From: Brevundimonas intermedia
GTDB taxonomy: Bacteria > Pseudomonadota > Alphaproteobacteria > Caulobacterales > Caulobacteraceae
DNA length: 64,000 bases
Direction: 5' to 3'
NCBI RefSeq assembly: GCF_027922165.1
Contig: NZ_BSFD01000010.1
Coordinates: 62,001 to 126,000 of the forward strand
Numbering within the stretch: the first letter of the stretch is position 1; every line of letters begins with the position of its first letter. A program made the position numbers and the translations under genes. The notes under the pieces were generated by a model. The model saw only the letters and a program-made list of their open reading frames with translations, had not been told where the DNA came from and did no database searches. Below, piece after piece: positions 51,610-60,004 of this stretch.

Positions 51610-53079
51610 TCACTTGGCCGCTCCCACGAATTCCAGCCCGCCCATATACGGCTGCAACACCGTCGGCACCGCGATCCGCCCATCCTCCTGCTGATAGTTC
51701 TCCATGATCGCCACCAGGGTCCGCCCGACCGCCAGCCCCGACCCGTTCAGCGTATGGACGAACTCGGTCTTCTTCTCGCCGGCTCGCTTGAACCGCGCCT
51801 CCATGCGCCGCGCCTGGAAATCCCCGCAGTTCGAGCAGCTGCTGATCTCGCGATAGGTCCCCTGGCTGGGCAGCCAGACCTCCAGGTCGAAGGTCTTCTG
51901 GGCCGAGAAGCCCATGTCGCCCTTGCACAGCAGCATCCGCCGGAACGGCAGCTCCAGCGCCTTCAGCACCGCCTCGGCGCAGGCCGTCATCCGCTCGTGC
52001 TCGGCGTCGGAGTCTTCCGGCCGCGCGATCGACACCATCTCGACCTTGGAGAACTGGTGCTGGCGGATCAGCCCGCGCGTATCCCGCCCCGCCGACCCCG
52101 CTTCAGCGCGGAAGCAGGGCGTCAGCGCCGTCATCCGCATCGGCGTGGCGAGATCGTCCTCGGACAGGATAGTCTCGCGTACGAGGTTGGTCAGGGAGAC
52201 TTCGGCGGTGGGGATGAGCCAGCGGGTATTTGTCTGGCTAGCCAGGATGGTAGCCAAGTCCTCATCAGTGACGTCGAGTGCGTGATCGGCAGCAACTTCA
52301 CGCGAAATCAACTCAGCACCATGCTCGGGCGAGCCATTCCAAACGCTAGAGAATACATGCCTGCGCACCATACTCTCGTAATCAGTCAGGCTTTGAGCAC
52401 CGTTGAAGCTGATAAAAAGGTCATCGGCAAACTTCGGCAACTGCCCGGTGCCGAACATCGCCTCGTCCCGCACCAGCAGCGGCGGGTTCACCTCCAGATA
52501 GCCGTGCTGATCCGTCTGCAGGTCCAGCATGAACTGGCCCACGGCCCGTTCCAGCCGCGCCAGCTGGCCCTTCAGCACCGCGAACCGGGCGCCCGACATC
52601 TTGGCTGCGGCTTCAAAGTCCAGCATCCCCAGGGCCTCGCCCAGGTCGGCGTGATCCTTAGCCGGGCCGCCTTCGCGGGGCGTGCCCCAGCGCGAGACCT
52701 CGACATTGCCCGCCTCGTCCTCGCCGTCCGGCACGTCCTCGGCCGCCAGGTTCTTCAACCCCGCCAGCAGGTCGCGCAGCTCCTTGCCGACACGCGCCTC
52801 GACCTCGGCCGCCGCCGCGATATCGCCCTTCAGCGCCTCGACCTCGGCCTTCAGCCGGTCGGCTTCGGCCATGTCCTTCTTGCCCATGGCGGCGCCGATC
52901 AGCTTGGAGGCGGCGTTGCGCTTGGCCAGGGCGTCCTGGCCCGTGGTCTGGGCGTGGCGCAGTTCGGCGTCCAGCCGCAGGATGTCCGCCACCAGCCCGT
53001 CGGCCTCGTCCACCCCGCGCGACGACCAGCCCGCGACGTAAACCTGGGGGTTCTCGCGAATGGCTCGGATATCGTGCAT
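51610..53079 (-). CDS. serS: Seryl-tRNA synthetase
   Basis: The 489-aa class II synthetase has an N-terminal tRNA-binding coiled coil (about residues 30-115), motif 2 [20 protein letters not shown] with [10 protein letters not shown], and motif 3 [19 protein letters not shown]. An insert of about 50 residues around 215-260 ([20 protein letters not shown] onward) sits at lower GC than its surroundings. It is first in the serS-surE-pcm run. Confidence 0.95.
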   Translation of the reverse strand: MHDIRAIRENPQVYVAGWSSRGVDEADGLVADILRLDAELRHAQTTGQDALAKRNAASKLIGAAMGKKDMAEADRLKAEVEALKGDIAAAAEVEARVGKELRDLLAGLKNLAAEDVPDGEDEAGNVEVSRWGTPREGGPAKDHADLGEALGMLDFEAAAKMSGARFAVLKGQLARLERAVGQFMLDLQTDQHGYLEVNPPLLVRDEAMFGTGQLPKFADDLFISFNGAQSLTDYESMVRRHVFSSVWNGSPEHGAELISREVAADHALDVTDEDLATILASQTNTRWLIPTAEVSLTNLVRETILSEDDLATPMRMTALTPCFRAEAGSAGRDTRGLIRQHQFSKVEMVSIARPEDSDAEHERMTACAEAVLKALELPFRRMLLCKGDMGFSAQKTFDLEVWLPSQGTYREISSCSNCGDFQARRMEARFKRAGEKKTEFVHTLNGSGLAVGRTLVAIMENYQQEDGRIAVPTVLQPYMGGLEFVGAAK

Positions 53080-53176
53080 GGTCTGGAACTTCGGCTGGGC
53101 GGGAGAAGCCGAACGCTCTACCCGCCCACGCGGAGTCGGGCAACGCGCTGCGCTCCATCTTTCGTCGCCCGTTTTC

Positions 53177-53349
53177 CTTTCGTCATTCCGGGCGAAGCGC
53201 AGCGGAGACCCGGAACCCAGCGGCGCCGAAGGCGAAATCTATCCGCCGCACAATGTTTGAAGATCGAGTCCGCGACAGGTTCGCGCTCTCGCGCGCCGCT
53301 GGGTTCCGGGTCTGCGGGCCAAGCGGCCCTTCGCCCGGAATGACGAAAG
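53177..53349. repeat. 173-bp inverted-repeat element between serS and mutL
   Basis: Two arm blocks are perfect inverted copies: 21 bp (53177-53197 with 53329-53349, CTTTCGTCATTCCGGGCGAAG in two pieces) and 19 bp (53207-53225 with 53294-53312). The inner loop is about 68 bp. The sequence occurs outside genes in the 353-bp serS-mutL gap and has the look of a small mobile palindromic element. The gap also must hold both promoters. Confidence 0.75.
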
Positions 53350-53432
53350 AGGGAGGCCAATGGCAAGCGGACAAGGTTGCCCCCGAACCATCAATGGCGC
53401 GAATCCCTCCGCCCCCCTATCTTCCCCCTCCG

Positions 53433-55319
53433 ATGCCCATCCGCCGCCTCTCCCCCGAAACCGTCAATCGCATCGCCGCCGGCGAGGTGGTCGAGCGGCC
53501 GGCCAGCGCCATCAAGGAACTGGTCGAGAACGCCCTGGACGCGGGCGGCCGCAATATCGAGATCCAGGCCGACGGCGGGGGCCTGTCGCGCATCCTGATC
53601 GCCGACGACGGCAAGGGGATTCCGAAAGACGAACTGCCCCTGGCCATCGAACGCCACGCCACGTCCAAGCTGGAACCCGACGACGCCGGCGATGTGGACC
53701 TGCTGCGTATCCACACCCTGGGTTTCCGGGGCGAGGCCCTGCCCTCCATCGGCTCGGTCGCCCGCCTGTCGATCACCACTCGGTCCCGCGACGAGACCGA
53801 GGCCTGGGTCATCCAGGTCGAGGGCGGCGCGACCCGTCCCCTGGCCCCCGCCCCCTTCCCCGGCCCGCACGGCGCGCGGGTCGAGGTGCGCGACCTCTTC
53901 TACGCCACCCCCGCCCGGCTCAAGTTCATGAAGTCCGAACGGGCCGAGGCCATGGCCATCTCGGAAGAGATCAAACGCCAGGCCATGGCGCACGAGGCCG
54001 TCGCCTTCACCCTGTCGCTGGACGGCAAGGTCGCGCTACGCCTGCCCGCCGAACACCCCGGCGACGAGGGCCGGCTGAAACGGCTGTCCGCCCTGCTGGG
54101 CCGCGACTTCGAGGCCAACGCCCTGCTGATCGACCAGGCGCGCGACGGCGTGCGCCTGTCGGGCTACGCCGGCCTGCCCACCTATTCGCGCGGCAATGCG
54201 GCGCATCAGTATCTGTTCGTTAACGGCCGCCCGGTGAAGGACCGGCTGCTGCAAGGGGCCCTGCGCGGCGCCTATGCCGACTTCCTGGCGCGCGACCGGC
54301 ACCCGGCCGCCGTCCTGTTCCTGGACATCGACCCGCTGTACGTGGACGTCAACGTCCACCCCGCCAAGGCCGAGGTTCGGTTCCGCGATCCGGCCCTGGT
54401 CCGCGGCCTGATCGTCGGCGCCCTGAGGCACGCTCTGCACGCCGCCGGCCACCGCGCCTCCACCACCGTCGCCGCCGACGCCATGGCCGGTTTTCAGCCC
54501 CACACGGGCGTCTCCACCGGTCCTGCCTACAGCCCCAGCTCCCCGTCGGCCCAGGGCTTCAGCGGCTGGACCGGCTGGTCCCAGCCCGCCGCCGCCGCCC
54601 AAGTCCTGCCCGGCCTCAACGAACGCAGCGCCCGCGTCGAACCCAGCTGGGACGGGCCCGCCTGGCCCCAGCAAGCGCCCGCCGACGCCGCCAGTCACGA
54701 CCCACGCTTCCCCCCTCACGCCCCCATCGACCCTCTCGACTACCCTCTGGGCGCCGCGCGGGGCCAACTGCACGCCAACTATATCGTCGCCCAGACCCGC
54801 GACGGCCTGGTCATCGTCGATCAGCACGCCGCCCACGAACGCCTGGTCTATGAGCGGATGAAGGCCCAGATGGCCGAGGGGTCCGTGACCCGTCAGGCCC
54901 TGCTGACGCCCGAGGTGGTCGATCTGGACCCGGCCGAGGCCGAACGCGTCGCCTCGCGCGCCGAGGAACTGGCCGAGATGGGCCTGATCGTCGAGGCCTT
55001 CGGCGCCGGCGCCGTCCTGGTGCGCGAGACCCCGGCCATGCTGGGCGATACGGACGTCCAGGGCCTGATCCGCGACATCGCCGACGATTTAGCCGAACAC
55101 GGCGCCGCCCTGTCGCTGAAGGAGCGGATGGCCGAGGTCTGCGGCACCATGGCCTGCCACGGCAGCGTCCGCTCCGGCCGCATCCTCACCGCCCCCGAAA
55201 TGAACGCCCTGCTCCGCCAGATGGAAGCCACCCCGCATTCGGGCCAGTGCAACCACGGCCGCCCGACCTATGTGGAGCTGAAGCTGCACGATCTGGAGAA
55301 GCTGTTCGGGAGGCGGTGA
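53433..55319 (+). CDS. mutL: DNA mismatch repair protein MutL
   Basis: 628 aa. The GHKL ATPase is clear: [50 protein letters not shown] Pro/Ala-rich linker (about 350-450) leads to the C-terminal dimer and nuclease domain with [12 protein letters not shown], which fits the endonuclease motif DQHAxxExxxxE, plus ACHGSVRSG and QCNHGRPT. So this MutL probably nicks DNA itself. ATG 53433 is the conserved start. Confidence 0.95.
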   Translation: MPIRRLSPETVNRIAAGEVVERPASAIKELVENALDAGGRNIEIQADGGGLSRILIADDGKGIPKDELPLAIERHATSKLEPDDAGDVDLLRIHTLGFRGEALPSIGSVARLSITTRSRDETEAWVIQVEGGATRPLAPAPFPGPHGARVEVRDLFYATPARLKFMKSERAEAMAISEEIKRQAMAHEAVAFTLSLDGKVALRLPAEHPGDEGRLKRLSALLGRDFEANALLIDQARDGVRLSGYAGLPTYSRGNAAHQYLFVNGRPVKDRLLQGALRGAYADFLARDRHPAAVLFLDIDPLYVDVNVHPAKAEVRFRDPALVRGLIVGALRHALHAAGHRASTTVAADAMAGFQPHTGVSTGPAYSPSSPSAQGFSGWTGWSQPAAAAQVLPGLNERSARVEPSWDGPAWPQQAPADAASHDPRFPPHAPIDPLDYPLGAARGQLHANYIVAQTRDGLVIVDQHAAHERLVYERMKAQMAEGSVTRQALLTPEVVDLDPAEAERVASRAEELAEMGLIVEAFGAGAVLVRETPAMLGDTDVQGLIRDIADDLAEHGAALSLKERMAEVCGTMACHGSVRSGRILTAPEMNALLRQMEATPHSGQCNHGRPTYVELKLHDLEKLFGRR

Positions 55320-55342
55320 AAAAGAGGCGGACATTTAGTGAT

Positions 55343-56782
55343 TTACGAGATCGATAAGCGTTCTTGAGCTTCAGATAACTGCGACTTAACAGTCTCACTG
55401 AGTTTGCTCACTATCTTTTCGACCAACCATTCCACGTCTGCTCCCCAATCTTGCTTATACCACCGACGCGTTAACTCAGCCCCTTCGTAGTCGAAGGCCT
55501 GAAAGTCCGTTCGAGGATGTCCAGTTGCCAACTCGAACACAAAACAGCGCTCCAGGCTTGGTGCGCAAGTCACGACTAACTTAATCTTTTGAAGGGCCAT
55601 AAAATACGGAGTAAGCGTGAATGTAATCTGCGCCCGCTTCAAGCTCATATTTAGCTGAAGGTCCCAATGCTCAACGATTTGGTCGTCATCATATAACCCC
55701 ATTGCAAAAGATGCGGTCAAAGTCGCTAATCGGTTATTACGCTTGTGCTCTCGCGTAATTGTAGCAGTAACGAAATTGTCCGACCGCTTTTGCTGTGACA
55801 GCACCCGAATCATAAAACTGCGAGATCCAGTGTCATCAAAGTTCGAGCTCTCTGCGGCATTGGTCTCGTAGTAATCAGCAAAGTCCTCACTCTCTAGTCG
55901 AGCTCTGAGACCATCAAACAATGCACCTATGGTGGCCGTCACTTCTTCTGGCTTAGCGAGCCTTTCGTCAGTTTCGCGCAATAGGTCCAAAAGGCTAACA
56001 GGATTGGACAAGACAGCAGACGGAACAGCGCTATCGACAATGTTTAATGCAACAGACCGTTTTGAGCTCCATTCAATTTCAAATCGAGCGCGAAAATCAT
56101 CAAACGCGCTTGCGTCGTCAGTAAACGTCTCTCGAGCAGAGAATTGAAACGCAAAATGTGGTGTTCGATCTCGATCATTGATATAACGATCTCGAATTTC
56201 ACTGACTATGTCGGTGTAGTATACAGAACCTTCTGTCTTCTGCGTTACTGCTAAGCAGAATTGCTCTGTAAACTCGCTTAATGGCTCACCTGTGAGCGAC
56301 GTTTGAGAGTCCATACAAGAGGCGATTTGAACTAGGTTCTTTAGGCCACCCTTATCTGCTGGCAGAAAATCGCCTCCTGATTTGACCAGAAGCGAACCAG
56401 AGCTGCAGGCGTCAATGACCTTAACTACCAGTTCTGGTGAGGTCTCACGCAGGAGCGCATGTAATTCTGCATTGGACAGGCCCGTAGCATTGGGCTTCCG
56501 CGCGTCGAAGTCTTTGGGACAAAAGAAAAATTCTCCGTCCTCGCTGTGCCCGTGACCTGAGAAGTAGAAGAATATTTCCGACGCTGATGGCACAGGCTCA
56601 AGTGCCGCTCGCAGTTGCGCCTTCAATCCCGCCGCGTCCAAATCATTAAAGCGGTGGATATCATCAAAACGTCCGGTGGCGCTCAACAGTGTCGAAATCG
56701 CCTCTGCATCATCAACGCAGCAAGGTAGTGGAGACAGTCGAGCGTAGTCGGCACTGGCAATTACGATCGCGATGGCGGCCAT
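55343..56782 (-). CDS. Solitary caspase-family (metacaspase-like) protease
   Basis: 479 aa. The N-terminal ~230 residues form a caspase p20-like fold: strand AIAIVIASADYARL, then EIFFYFSGHGHSEDGEFFFC with catalytic His77, and VVKVIDACSSGSLL with catalytic Cys126. Residues ~240-479 are an unfamiliar domain with a long helical link and beta strands (LATLTASFAMGLYDDDQIVE, QLNMSLKRAQITFTLTPYFM). There is no signal peptide or membrane helix. Its base composition is clearly lower in GC than its neighbours, and it lies alone between mutL and a phosphatase, so it was probably acquired. A defence or cell-death role is inference. Confidence 0.8.
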   Translation of the reverse strand: MAAIAIVIASADYARLSPLPCCVDDAEAISTLLSATGRFDDIHRFNDLDAAGLKAQLRAALEPVPSASEIFFYFSGHGHSEDGEFFFCPKDFDARKPNATGLSNAELHALLRETSPELVVKVIDACSSGSLLVKSGGDFLPADKGGLKNLVQIASCMDSQTSLTGEPLSEFTEQFCLAVTQKTEGSVYYTDIVSEIRDRYINDRDRTPHFAFQFSARETFTDDASAFDDFRARFEIEWSSKRSVALNIVDSAVPSAVLSNPVSLLDLLRETDERLAKPEEVTATIGALFDGLRARLESEDFADYYETNAAESSNFDDTGSRSFMIRVLSQQKRSDNFVTATITREHKRNNRLATLTASFAMGLYDDDQIVEHWDLQLNMSLKRAQITFTLTPYFMALQKIKLVVTCAPSLERCFVFELATGHPRTDFQAFDYEGAELTRRWYKQDWGADVEWLVEKIVSKLSETVKSQLSEAQERLSIS

Positions 56783-56876
56783 GGAATTCCTTAGCGTTCA
56801 GGAGCGACTGATCAGAGTAGTCTGACTACCATCATAGAACTACATATTCTCCAGTTTTACAGACAAGCTTGGACCT

Positions 56877-57410
56877 ATGCGTAAATTTATCAATTCGTCG
56901 GATCAAAGCATCTCCTCCGAAAACATACGCCTAGGGCATGACCGCTCCATCCTCTTCGTCTGCCTCGGCAACATCTGTCGCTCCCCCCTCGCCGAGGCCG
57001 CCCTCCGCGCCGAGGCTGAACGCCTGCGCTTCGATCTGATCGTCGAGTCCGCCGGCACGGGGAACTGGCATGTCGGCCATCCGCCCGATCCGCGCGCCCA
57101 GGCCGTGGCGCGCAAACATGGGATCGATATTTCCGGCTATCAGGGCCGGCAGGTGACGCCGGCGGACTTCCGCCGCTTCACCCACGTCATCGCCCTGGAC
57201 CACGACAACCTGGCCAATCTGCGCCGCATCCAACCCGCCGACGCGGTCGCCGAACTCAGCCTGCTGCTCGACCACGTGCCCGGCCGCGAGGGCCAGGCCG
57301 TGACCGATCCCTATTTCGGCGACGACGCCGGGTTCGAGGTCACCTGGGCCGAGGTTACGGCTGCAGCGGAACAGCTGGCGGCGCGGCTTCGGGCGTCCCC
57401 CGTCCCGTGA
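56877..57410 (+). CDS. Low-molecular-weight protein tyrosine phosphatase
   Basis: 177 aa. The phosphatase P-loop is ILFVCLGNICRSPLAEAALR (nucleophile Cys in CLGNICRS), and the acid is in VTDPYFGDD. The domain starts near residue 23. The first ~20 codons are AT-rich like the caspase island, so the 5' end of this gene seems to come from the foreign DNA. Overlaps the convergent gene by 56 bp. Confidence 0.9.
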   Translation: MRKFINSSDQSISSENIRLGHDRSILFVCLGNICRSPLAEAALRAEAERLRFDLIVESAGTGNWHVGHPPDPRAQAVARKHGIDISGYQGRQVTPADFRRFTHVIALDHDNLANLRRIQPADAVAELSLLLDHVPGREGQAVTDPYFGDDAGFEVTWAEVTAAAEQLAARLRASPVP

Positions 57411-57681
57411 TCTTGCGCCAGATGCGCTTGCGCGCCTCGACCACCGACATCCCCAGCAGGGCCGCCGTGGTCCAGAACAGGGCCTCGGTCGTCACCGCCG
57501 CGACGATGGCCAGGGTGATGCGCGCGCCGCGATCCACATCCAGATAGAGGCCGATCCCCAGGCCGATCCAGGCGCAGATCGCCCCGACCAGCAGCAGCAG
57601 GGCCAGCACCTTCAAGAACCCCTTGCCCCGCGTCAGCACGCCCTTTTTCGGCGTCTCTATCGTCCCCGTCTCAATGGTCAT
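57355..57681 (-). CDS. Small two-helix membrane protein
   Basis: 108 aa from ATG 57681. Two hydrophobic helices (FLKVLALLLLVGAICAWIGL and ITLAIVAAVTTEALFWTTAA) are followed by a basic tail (EARKRIWRKITGRG). It is divergent from the sigma factor gene. No family recognised. Confidence 0.65.
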   Translation of the reverse strand: MTIETGTIETPKKGVLTRGKGFLKVLALLLLVGAICAWIGLGIGLYLDVDRGARITLAIVAAVTTEALFWTTAALLGMSVVEARKRIWRKITGRGTPEAAPPAVPLQP

Positions 57682-57779
57682 GGCGAACTCCTTTGTTTTT
57701 CGACGCCTGACCTGAAAGTCTCGCCCGGTTCCTGAGTCTTTCATCCCGACCGACGATTTTTTCACGGAGACCGCCGCGC

Positions 57780-58295
57780 TTGGGACGCGACCAGACCTTC
57801 GAGGCCCTGCTGGCCGAGCACGGCGGCATGCTGCGCCGCATCGCCTCGGCCTATGAGGCGGATCGCGAGCGGCGGCGCGAGCTGGAGCAGGACATATTGC
57901 TGGCCGTCTGGCGCGCCCTGCCCAAACACCGGGGCGAGGCGCCCCTGCGCCATTTCATCGCCCGCGTGGCCCACAACCGCGCCGTCACCCATGTGGCCCG
58001 CGAGGCGGCCGAGCCGCGCCGCCAGCCCCTGGACGAGGCCGCCCCTTCGGACGCCCCCACCCCGCACGAGGCGGCCGAGACGCGGGATCTGCACGACCGG
58101 CTGGGCCAGGCGGTGCGCGCCCTGCCCCTGTCGCTGCGCCAGCCGGCCCTGCTGACCCTGGAAGGCTTCGCCCCGGCCGAGATCGCCGACATGCTGGGGA
58201 TGAACCCCAACGCCGTCTCCATCCGCCTGACCCGCGCCAAGGCGGCGCTGCGCGAGGCGCTGAACCCCACACCGTCCCAAGAGGTCCGCCCATGA
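57780..58295 (+). CDS. ECF-type RNA polymerase sigma factor
   Basis: 171 aa from TTG 57780 with CACGGAG upstream. Sigma region 2 spans about residues 8-75 (EQDILLAVWRALPKHRGEAP, LRHFIARVAHNRAVTHVARE) and region 4 about 110-160 (LPLSLRQPALLTLEGFAPAE, IADMLGMNPNAVSIRLTRAK). Coupled to the membrane gene that follows, so they are probably a sigma/anti-sigma or sigma/sensor pair. Confidence 0.85.
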   Translation: MGRDQTFEALLAEHGGMLRRIASAYEADRERRRELEQDILLAVWRALPKHRGEAPLRHFIARVAHNRAVTHVAREAAEPRRQPLDEAAPSDAPTPHEAAETRDLHDRLGQAVRALPLSLRQPALLTLEGFAPAEIADMLGMNPNAVSIRLTRAKAALREALNPTPSQEVRP

Positions 58296-58888
58296 CCCGC
58301 CCTGATGACGACTGGACCGACCTGACCCAGGCCTGGACCGAGACCCCCGATCCCGAACCCCGCCTGGACGCCGGCTTCCTCCAGTCCTTACGCCGCCGCG
58401 ACCGACTGGCGCGGCTCAATTTCTGGCTGGAGATGAGCGGCGGGGTCGTCGTGCTGGGCGTCATGGCCTGGGCCGTGCGTCGCGGCGTGCCCCTGCCCGC
58501 CGCCGGGGCCGCCCTGGTCTTCGTCCTGTTCGCCATGGGCCTGACCCTGTGGTCGCGGCGCGGTCATCCCGGCCTGTTGACCGAGACGCCCGAGGCCGTG
58601 CTGCGCTCGGCCTTGGGCCAGGCCCGCACCGGCTATCGCTGGGCTCTATCCGGGGTGGCGATCAGCGTCGCGGCCATGATCTTCCAGGGCGTCATCCTGA
58701 CGACGGTCGATCCCGCGCGGGGACATATCGGGGCCGTCACAGCCGGGGTGTTCGGCTTCCTGGTGATCTGCATCGGCTATTACCTGCGCCACGCCCGCCG
58801 CTGCCGCCGTCGGATGGCGGCGCATCAGGCGGCGCTGGAGGCGCTGGCGGTGGAACCCTCGGAGACTGAGGCCGACGACCGAATCTGA
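58292..58888 (+). CDS. Membrane protein partner of the sigma factor, possible anti-sigma factor
   Basis: 198 aa. A cytosolic N-terminus (LTQAWTETPDPEPRLDAGFL, then QSLRRRDRLARL) is followed by four hydrophobic helices (about residues 46-64, 68-86, 112-133 and 144-162) and a basic tail. ATG overlaps the sigma stop by 4 bp. It lacks the zinc anti-sigma HxxxCxxC motif. Confidence 0.65.
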   Translation: MTRPDDDWTDLTQAWTETPDPEPRLDAGFLQSLRRRDRLARLNFWLEMSGGVVVLGVMAWAVRRGVPLPAAGAALVFVLFAMGLTLWSRRGHPGLLTETPEAVLRSALGQARTGYRWALSGVAISVAAMIFQGVILTTVDPARGHIGAVTAGVFGFLVICIGYYLRHARRCRRRMAAHQAALEALAVEPSETEADDRI

Positions 58889-58914
58889 CGTAACGACGTT
58901 CTAGGGTCCGTTTC

Positions 58915-59394
58915 ATGACCCGCCTCTACCGCACCCGACCCGCTGAAACCTGGGCCAAGGCCAGGGATGATTATCTGGCCGGCTCCAGCGCCGAAACCGT
59001 ATGCCGCCGCTATGATCTCGGCCTGGCGTCCTTTCGCCTGCGCGCGCGCCGCTATGGCTGGCGGCGCTGCGATCAGGTTCCGCCGCCGCCGGGCGAGGCG
59101 GATCTCACCCTCTATTCCGACATCGACCTCGAGGCCCAGATCAAGACGGCGGGTCTGAGGTTCATCGAGGCGCTGGAGGGCGGCAAGGCGGTGGAGGCGC
59201 GGCGTTGGCGCCGGCTGTGGATTGAACTCAGCGAGACCCATGTCCAGATCAGAGAACTCTGGACGAAGGAGATGACGCCGATGGAAAGGGTGGCCTACCT
59301 GGTCACGCCGCCCGAGGAGGAGCCGGAGACGGAGGAAGAGGCTCGGCTCCTGCCCATGCCGCCTCAGGACGGGCCTTCGCCGGCGTCAGAATAG
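58915..59394 (+). CDS. Conserved hypothetical protein with N-terminal HTH-like region
   Basis: 159 aa. An HTH-like stretch (AKARDDYLAGSSAETVCRRY, then DLGLASFRLRARRYGW) resembles terminase-small-subunit or homeodomain-like folds. The rest is helical with an acidic Glu/Pro tail. No family assigned. Confidence 0.6.
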   Translation: MTRLYRTRPAETWAKARDDYLAGSSAETVCRRYDLGLASFRLRARRYGWRRCDQVPPPPGEADLTLYSDIDLEAQIKTAGLRFIEALEGGKAVEARRWRRLWIELSETHVQIRELWTKEMTPMERVAYLVTPPEEEPETEEEARLLPMPPQDGPSPASE

Positions 59395-59436
59395 ACGAAA
59401 ATAGACTCAAAAAAATTCGAGTCGATTCCGTCTATT
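59390..59436. terminator. Bidirectional terminator between convergent genes
   Basis: AATAGACG (59390-59397) pairs with CGTCTATT (59429-59436), with inner GACTC/GAGTC pairs and seven A in the loop side. Both stop codons (59392 region and 59432) lie in it. It contains three GANTC sites, the CcrM target in Caulobacter relatives. Confidence 0.45.
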
Positions 59437-60001
59437 TCGCCCCGACCCGCAGGAACAGCACCCGCGCCGCGCCATAGTCCCGCGCGTCCAGCCGCTGATA
59501 GCCGGGGGTGTCGATGTCCGGCTCGTCTGACCCGCGCTCGAACACCACCAGGGCGCCGGGCTTCAGCCAGTTGCCCTCGATCAGCCTGGCCAGCGTCTGC
59601 TCCCCCAGACCCTTGCCATAGGGCGGGTCCAGGAAGGCGACGTCGAAGGCCTCGCCGTCCGATCCGGGCCGGACGCCCAGGTCCGTCGCGCTGCGCCGAT
59701 GAACACGCGTGCGGCCCATCACCCCATAGGCGTCGGCGTTCTCGCGGATCGCGCCCCGCGCCCCGTCGTCAGTCTCGACGAACAGGCAGAAGCCCGCGCC
59801 CCGACTGATGGCCTCGAAGCCCAGGGCGCCCGATCCAGCGTACAGGTCGATGACCCGCGCGCCGTTCAGGCTCTCGGCCCAGGCGGCGTGTTCCAGCACG
59901 TTGAACACGGCCTGCCGCGCCCGGTCCGAGGTCGGGCGCGTGCCCTGCCCCTCCGGCGCGACGATGGCCCGGCCCTTCAGGCTTCCCGCAACGATCCGCA
60001 A
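59432..60001 (-). CDS. rsmD: 16S rRNA (guanine-N2-)-methyltransferase RsmD
   Basis: 189 aa. MRIVAGSLKGRAIVAPEGQG, TRPTSDRARQAVFNVLEH, VIDLYAGSGALGFEAISRGA (SAM) and FDVAFLDPPYGKG (catalytic) are the family motifs. It modifies G966 of 16S rRNA. 3 bp after the pseudouridine synthase gene. Confidence 0.94.
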   Translation of the reverse strand: MRIVAGSLKGRAIVAPEGQGTRPTSDRARQAVFNVLEHAAWAESLNGARVIDLYAGSGALGFEAISRGAGFCLFVETDDGARGAIRENADAYGVMGRTRVHRRSATDLGVRPGSDGEAFDVAFLDPPYGKGLGEQTLARLIEGNWLKPGALVVFERGSDEPDIDTPGYQRLDARDYGAARVLFLRVGAK

Positions 60002-60004
60002 GCC

